In this document: positions 29,241 to 33,360 of the stretch, one piece after another
Position numbering within the stretch: position 1 is the stretch's first letter
How the letters are laid out: each line of letters starts with the position of its first letter
Assembly (NCBI GenBank): GCA_035939575.1
Contig: DASZFS010000574.1
Coordinates: forward strand, 1-33,360
Origin: DATKHR01 sp035939575
GTDB lineage: Bacteria > Acidobacteriota > Vicinamibacteria > Vicinamibacterales > CAVVIG01
Direction: 5' to 3'
DNA: 33,360 nt
Position numbers and translations under genes: made by a program
The notes under the pieces: generated by a model
What the model was told of the DNA's origin: nothing
Seen by the model: only the letters and a program-made list of their open reading frames with translations
The model's database searches: none

Positions 29241-30434
29241 CTACCGTGAGAGAAGGTCGCCCCAGAAACTTGCGAGCTGCATGACGTCACCGACGCGCAC
29301 CGGTCGATCGGCCTTGTCGTGCGAGATCAGGCCCGTCAGCAGAAGCCTGACAGGCGCGTGACCGCGAAGATCGTCGACCAGATACTCGGATTCTACCGGC
29401 GGGATGACGTTATCTTCGGGGCCATGCAGGAGAAACACCGGCGCAGACGGCTTCGGCGATCTGGAGAGCGACAGCCCCGGATCGCTGCTGTCCGTTCCCA
29501 CGTACGGCAGCAGTCGGACGCCGAGGTGAGCGACGTCGCGATTCACCACGTATCTCATGAGCGTTCGCGACGGCTCGGGAAGCGTGCCGGCCACGACGCG
29601 GACGGCATCGAGTGCAGCGCCCGCCGCCGCCTTATCCACGCCGCCTTCAAGAGCGGACGCCCGGAGATACTGGCGTACGGCCGCCCGCAGCGGATCGACC
29701 TGCGCGGGAGGCACGACGCGGTTGGCCACGCCGAGCAGGATGACCGCCACGCCGTAGTCGCGCGGCGGCCGCGTGAACGGCTGGTCGGCGGCGTCCGGCG
29801 TCAGCCGCAGCCGTCCCGGCGGAAAAGGTTCCTGCCCGGTACAGAGATACCGCAGCACTCGCGGGAGATCGTCATGCCCGCCGAATGCGAAAACGGTCGA
29901 CACCACGCCGGCGAGAGACGGGCGGGCCGCCGCCACGATCGAGAGTCCGCCGCTGAAGCTGATGCCCATAAGCCCGACCTTGCGATCGGGCGCGAGACCG
30001 GAGTCCTTCGCCAGCCACACGGCGGATCGTTCGATGAGGTCTGTGATCTCCGGCGTGATCTCGAAGCGCGACAGCTGCGGGATATCGGGCGTCACGACGG
30101 CTACGTGGCTCGCCGCAAGCTGACGGGCGAGGCGGACGAGTCGCGGCTCGTCGATGCCCGACGCATGGAGCCCGGACACCAGCAGCGACGCGCGGGCCGA
30201 GGCGCCAGAGGGGCTGTACACCCGTGCGCGCATCGACCCGCGCGCAGTCGGAATCGCGACGTCGTGCGCGCGTACGTCGACCGTGTCGAGGTCGGCGAGC
30301 CGGCGTACGGCCCCGGGCATCTCGGCTGCGCGGACGACGAAGGACAGGCCGTGGACGTACGGCCGGCCGATGATGATCAGTCCGGTCAGCGCGACGACGA
30401 GGGCCGCGAGTCGCAGAAGCCGCACGCGCTGCAT
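29241..30434 (-). CDS. Membrane-anchored alpha/beta hydrolase
   Basis: A 397-residue protein whose ATG at 30434 has AAGG five to six bases upstream. One N-terminal membrane anchor or signal (LLRLAALVVALTGLIIIGRP) precedes an alpha/beta-hydrolase domain starting at about residue 80 (ASLLVSGLHASGIDEPRLVR). The nucleophile elbow is VGLMGISFSGGLSIV. The acid and histidine candidates are Asp in LLHGPEDNVIPPVESEYLVD and His in LTGLISHDKAD. Esterases, dienelactone-hydrolase-like and lipase-like enzymes share this layout, so the substrate is not assigned. It lies 18 bases beyond the rluB upstream repeats and is divergent from cmk by 43 bases. Confidence 0.85.
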   Translation of the reverse strand: MQRVRLLRLAALVVALTGLIIIGRPYVHGLSFVVRAAEMPGAVRRLADLDTVDVRAHDVAIPTARGSMRARVYSPSGASARASLLVSGLHASGIDEPRLVRLARQLAASHVAVVTPDIPQLSRFEITPEITDLIERSAVWLAKDSGLAPDRKVGLMGISFSGGLSIVAAARPSLAGVVSTVFAFGGHDDLPRVLRYLCTGQEPFPPGRLRLTPDAADQPFTRPPRDYGVAVILLGVANRVVPPAQVDPLRAAVRQYLRASALEGGVDKAAAGAALDAVRVVAGTLPEPSRTLMRYVVNRDVAHLGVRLLPYVGTDSSDPGLSLSRSPKPSAPVFLLHGPEDNVIPPVESEYLVDDLRGHAPVRLLLTGLISHDKADRPVRVGDVMQLASFWGDLLSR

Positions 30435-30477
30435 GTTAACCTTGGGCCGGGCAGGGGAGATAGGTCGATCGGTGCCG

Positions 30478-31137
30478 ATGCGCAAGCTGATTATCGCCAT
30501 TGACGGCCCATCTGGCGCCGGCAAGGGCACCGTCGCGCGCGGCGTGGCGGGCGCGCTCGGATACCGTCACGTCGATAGCGGCGCGATGTACAGGGCGTTA
30601 GGCTGGAAAGCCGTGCGGGACGGCGTGCCGTTCGAGCAGGAAGATGCGATCGCGGGTCTGGCCGCGCGCTCGGCGATCGAGGTCACGTCGACCCGTGTCA
30701 CCATCGACGGCGAGGACGTCACGCGCGCCATCCGCACGCCTGAGATCGACCGCGCGGCCGCCGCAGTTGCGCGCCTGCCGAGCGTCCGCCGCGTGCTTGT
30801 TGCGCGTCAACGCGAGCTCGGAGCCGGCGGCGCGATTGTGATGGAGGGGCGGGACATCGGCACGGTCGTGTTTCCTGCCGCGGACGTGAAAATCTACCTC
30901 GATGCCGCGCCCGAGGAGCGCGCGCGCCGTCGCGCGAATGATCCGTCGCATAGCGGCGTGCCCGCCGCGGTTGCCGACGTGGCGACGCTCCTCACCGAGC
31001 GCGATGAGATCGACCGGACCCGGACGGCGTCTCCCCTTTACGCCGCAACCGACGCCGAGGTCATCGATACGACCGGCAAGCCGGTCGAAGAGGTCGTTCG
31101 CGAGGTCCTCAAGATAGTCACAAGCAAAGCGATTTGA
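30478..31137 (+). CDS. cmk: Cytidylate kinase
   Basis: A 219-residue nucleoside monophosphate kinase that phosphorylates CMP and dCMP. The P-loop is IAIDGPSGAGKGTVARGVA at residues 6-24, the next block YRHVDSGAMYRALGWKAV is the CMP-binding region, and VMEGRDIGTVVFPAADVKIY is the conserved centre. The LID arginines follow (ERARRRAND, then RDEIDRTRTASPLYAA). An in-frame GTG two codons upstream is possible. cmk followed at a distance by rpsA is a widespread bacterial order; here one minus-strand gene is placed between them. Confidence 0.96.
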   Translation: MRKLIIAIDGPSGAGKGTVARGVAGALGYRHVDSGAMYRALGWKAVRDGVPFEQEDAIAGLAARSAIEVTSTRVTIDGEDVTRAIRTPEIDRAAAAVARLPSVRRVLVARQRELGAGGAIVMEGRDIGTVVFPAADVKIYLDAAPEERARRRANDPSHSGVPAAVADVATLLTERDEIDRTRTASPLYAATDAEVIDTTGKPVEEVVREVLKIVTSKAI

Positions 31138-31140
31138 GGT

Positions 31141-31187
31141 CAGATCCTCACATCTTTAGATCCTCAAATCCTCAAATCATCAGATCC
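31141..31187. repeat. AT-rich AGATCCTCAAATC short repeats after cmk
   Basis: The gap between the cmk stop and the convergent gene is filled by variants of AGATCCTCA(A/C)ATC: AGATCCTCACATC, AGATCCTCAAATC, CTCAAATC and a final AGATCC. The tract is much more AT-rich than its neighbours. It could be a decayed tandem repeat; no stem strong enough for a terminator is visible. Confidence 0.6.
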
Positions 31188-31189
31188 GC

Positions 31190-31789
31190 CTAGTCCCTGT
31201 CCTTGTAGTCTTCAGACGACGCGGGATCCAGCTCCCATCGGTGCTTGTCCCGGTCGGTGACCTTGTCGGCGGACTTCAGCTCTTCGTTGTCGTTGTATTC
31301 CACGCCGAGCGCCTTGCCGATGTCGTCGACGACTTCCTGGTCCGGCGTGGGGTTGTCGCCGCCCGGCGCGCCGTCGCCGCTGAAATAGGCGTTCTCGTAG
31401 TCGGTGTCGACGTCGCCGCCTGTGATGGCCGGCGTCATCCCGGCGCCGAGCTTGCGGAGGTTCTCGGCGAGCTCGGCCCGGCCGGTGCCTGCGGCCGTCC
31501 CGCGGCGTTCGAGATTCAACGACGACGGCGGCGTAGGGAGGACGTCGTCCAGCGTCCGGCGAACGCGGTCGAGTCGTGGACGCTTGGTGGGCGGCGGCGG
31601 TTCAATCGCGGCCCGCGAACGGCGGATGGGCTTTGCAGTCCGTTTGGGAGCTTTTTTGTGTGCTCGAGTCTTGGTCTTTGCCTTAGGGCGTTTACCAGAG
31701 GGCCGCGCCCGGGCGACCTTGACGCGTGGCCGCCGTGCCTTTGCCCGAGCGGCCTTTCGAGTTGGTCGTCGGCTCTTCCGCTTGGCCAT
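31190..31789 (-). CDS. DUF6335-like protein with histone-like basic N-terminal tail
   Basis: A 199-residue protein in two contrasting parts. Residues 1-60 are almost all Lys, Arg, Ala and Pro (KRKSRRPTRKAARAKARRPR, then KVARARPSGKRPKAKTKTRA), like histone H1 or Hc1 tails, so nucleic-acid binding is likely. Residues about 110-199 are acidic and contain AITGGDVDTDYENAYFSGDG, NPTPDQEVVDDIGKALGVEY and DRDKHRWELDPASSEDY, a pattern I recognise as the DUF6335 domain seen in cyanobacteria and soil bacteria. Its function is unknown. The ATG has AAAGGA eight bases upstream. It stands alone, convergent with cmk and divergent from rpsA. Confidence 0.85.
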   Translation of the reverse strand: MAKRKSRRPTRKAARAKARRPRVKVARARPSGKRPKAKTKTRAHKKAPKRTAKPIRRSRAAIEPPPPTKRPRLDRVRRTLDDVLPTPPSSLNLERRGTAAGTGRAELAENLRKLGAGMTPAITGGDVDTDYENAYFSGDGAPGGDNPTPDQEVVDDIGKALGVEYNDNEELKSADKVTDRDKHRWELDPASSEDYKDRD

Positions 31790-31810
31790 GACTCAAGTCC
31801 TTTCGGAACC

Positions 31811-31853
31811 TTGACAGTTTGGCGATAAGTGTCGTACGCTCTGTTGCTTATCG
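31811..31853 (+). promoter_or_regulatory. rpsA promoter with flanking inverted repeat
   Basis: TTGACA (31811-31816) and TACGCT (31835-31840) with an 18-base spacer form a sigma70-type promoter about 110 bases before rpsA. An inverted repeat CGATAAG (31823-31829) and CTTATCG (31847-31853) surrounds the -10 box and could be an operator or an RNA stem at the transcript start. Confidence 0.6.
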
Positions 31854-31950
31854 GAATTCAGAAAAACCTCGCGGGGCGCCGGACCCGTCAGACCCAACCC
31901 CCGGCAATCGCTCGATCCGTGATCCGGCGATAGAGGAGGACGCGCAAGGC

Positions 31951-33360
31951 ATGGCGAACGTAGAAGACCAGAATCCCCCCGGCGACAAGAGCAGCGGCGG
32001 CACCGCCGTTGCGACCGAACGGCCGGAACGCGATCGGACCGAACTTTCCTCTCGGGGCGGCCTGAAGGCGCGTCCGCGCGACGACGACGACCAGATCGAC
32101 CCCGCCGAGTACGCGAAGCTCTTGGACGTCTACGATAACAGCTTCCGGAACATCGCGGAAGGCGAGGTGGTCAAGGGCACCGTTCTCAAGGTCACCCCGT
32201 CGGAGGTCATCGTCGACGTCGGGTACAAGTCGGAAGGCATCATCGGCGTCGGCGAGTTTCTCGACGAGAGCGGCGAGGTAACGGTCCAGCCCGGCGACAT
32301 CGTCGATGTGCTGCTGGAGCGCACCGAGGACCGCGAGGGCTACGTCGTCCTGTCGCGCGAAAAAGCCGAGAAGATGAAGATCTGGGACGAGGTCGAGAAG
32401 GCGTATGCCGACCGCAAGGTCGTGATCGGCCGCGTCATCGAGCGCATCAAGGGTGGCCTGGCGGTGGACATCGGCGTCCGCGCTTTCCTCCCCGGTTCGC
32501 AGATCGACGTGCGTCCGGTCCGCAACCTCGACGCGCTGCGCGGCCAGGAGCTGCGGATGCGCGTGATCAAGGTCAACAAGAAGCGCGGCAACATCGTGCT
32601 CTCGCGGAAGGCGCTGCTCGAAGAGGAGAACGCCGAGAAGAAGAAGCACACGCTCGAGACGCTCGCCGAGGGCAAAGTCCTCAAGGGCGTGGTGAAGAAC
32701 ATCACTGACTACGGGGCATTCATCGATCTCGGCGGCATCGACGGGCTGCTTCATATCACGGACATGTCGTGGGGCCGCGTCGGGCATCCGTCAGAGCTGT
32801 TCAAGGTGAACGACGAGATCGACGTCGTCGTGCTCAAGTACGACCCCGCAACCGAGCGCGTGTCGCTTGGTCACAAGCAGCTCATCACCGATCCCTGGGC
32901 GAACGTGATGGAGCGGTACCCGGTCGGCGCGCGGATGGCGGGGAAGGTCGTGAGCCTGACCGACTACGGCGCATTCGTGGAACTCGAGGCAGGGGTCGAG
33001 GGTCTGATCCACGTGAGCGAGATGTCGTGGAGCAAGCGGGTCAAGCACCCGTCGAAGATCCTCAACGTCGGCGACAGCGTGGACGCGATGGTGCTCGGCG
33101 TGGATCCCACCGCGCGTCGGATCTCGCTCGGCCTCAAGCAGGTCGAGAGCAATCCCTGGCACGACCTCGCCGACAAGTATCCGGTCGGCTCGAAGATCAC
33201 CGGCAAGGTGCGCAACCTGACCGAGTTCGGAGCGTTCGTGGAGGTCGAGGAGGGCATCGACGGCCTGATCCACATTTCGGACATGTCGTGGAGCAAGCGG
33301 CTCAAGCATCCGTCGGAAGCGCTCAAGAAGGGCGACACCGTCGAGGCGATGGTGCTCAAC
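31951..33360 (+). CDS. rpsA: 30S ribosomal protein S1, 3' end outside window
   Basis: The first 470 codons of S1, which unwinds and holds mRNA on the 30S subunit. After an acidic, low-complexity N-terminus (residues 1-50), S1 OB-fold repeats follow: about 71-140 (GEVVKGTVLKVTPSEVIVDV), 155-222 (VVIGRVIERIKGGLAVDIGV), 238-310 (GKVLKGVVKNITDYGAFIDL), 325-395 (GARMAGKVVSLTDYGAFVEL) and 412 onward (GSKITGKVRNLTEFGAFVEV), cut by the edge. Repeats three to five contain the classic GLLHI/GLIHVSEMSWS segments. GAGGAGGA (31933-31940) lies ten bases before the ATG. There is no stop before the window end. Confidence 0.97.
   Translation, partial: MANVEDQNPPGDKSSGGTAVATERPERDRTELSSRGGLKARPRDDDDQIDPAEYAKLLDVYDNSFRNIAEGEVVKGTVLKVTPSEVIVDVGYKSEGIIGVGEFLDESGEVTVQPGDIVDVLLERTEDREGYVVLSREKAEKMKIWDEVEKAYADRKVVIGRVIERIKGGLAVDIGVRAFLPGSQIDVRPVRNLDALRGQELRMRVIKVNKKRGNIVLSRKALLEEENAEKKKHTLETLAEGKVLKGVVKNITDYGAFIDLGGIDGLLHITDMSWGRVGHPSELFKVNDEIDVVVLKYDPATERVSLGHKQLITDPWANVMERYPVGARMAGKVVSLTDYGAFVELEAGVEGLIHVSEMSWSKRVKHPSKILNVGDSVDAMVLGVDPTARRISLGLKQVESNPWHDLADKYPVGSKITGKVRNLTEFGAFVEVEEGIDGLIHISDMSWSKRLKHPSEALKKGDTVEAMVLN

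Overview
The window looks like chromosomal DNA of an Acidobacteriota bacterium, probably a Vicinamibacteria-like lineage. The DNA is GC-rich. Its left edge carries two family types that are characteristic of acidobacterial genomes: a PadR regulator fused by overlap to an ADOP-type duplicated permease, and a TIGR03435-type remnant. The rest is dense core housekeeping DNA. This placement is inferred from gene families; no 16S gene is present.

Left edge, 1-4.6 kb: a more AT-rich, decayed accessory stretch. It holds the start of a minus-strand lipoprotein gene that leaves the window, a frameshifted tyrosine-integrase remnant, a TIGR03435 remnant, and an intact PadR/ADOP pair with its own promoter. 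It ends at the 3' side of a tRNA-Thr(CGU) gene, a usual integration site.

4.7-7.0 kb (minus strand): an operon for a molybdenum sulfite/sulfane dehydrogenase (SoxC-like), its c-type cytochrome (SoxD-like) and a cupin. It is divergent from uvrA.

7.1-12.0 kb (plus strand): uvrA, a HEAT-repeat secreted protein and a 3-methyladenine DNA glycosylase.

12.0-17.9 kb (plus strand): the most interesting part, two consecutive sulfur/amino-acid operons with different RNA controls. The first begins with a 32-codon leader ORF whose residues 4-13 include eight cysteines, six of them consecutive. The leader is followed by a small hairpin and an intrinsic-terminator hairpin, then by siroheme synthase (dehydrogenase/ferrochelatase), uroporphyrinogen-III methyltransferase and a siroheme nitrite/sulfite reductase. 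This has the layout of a cysteine-responsive attenuator over the siroheme/sulfite reductase branch. The second operon, homoserine dehydrogenase plus threonine synthase, is preceded by a strong sigma70-like promoter and a SAM-I riboswitch. The 3' P1 strand of that riboswitch is itself the Shine-Dalgarno sequence.

18-20.3 kb: HtrA protease and Hsp20 (minus) are divergent from EF-P (plus), with mirror-image extended -10 elements between them. 20.3-23.1 kb: thymidine kinase, two uncharacterised proteins and a CDP-alcohol phosphatidyltransferase. 23.2-28.3 kb: uvrC, which carries an in-frame palindromic repeat insertion in its nuclease domain, then a site-2-type M50 protease, trpS, scpA and scpB as a tightly overlapped operon. 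28.4-33.4 kb: rluB-type pseudouridine synthase and an alpha/beta hydrolase (minus), cmk (plus), a DUF6335-like protein with a histone-like basic tail (minus), and the first 470 codons of rpsA (plus), which runs off the right edge.

All calls are from reading the sequence by eye; no database search was run.
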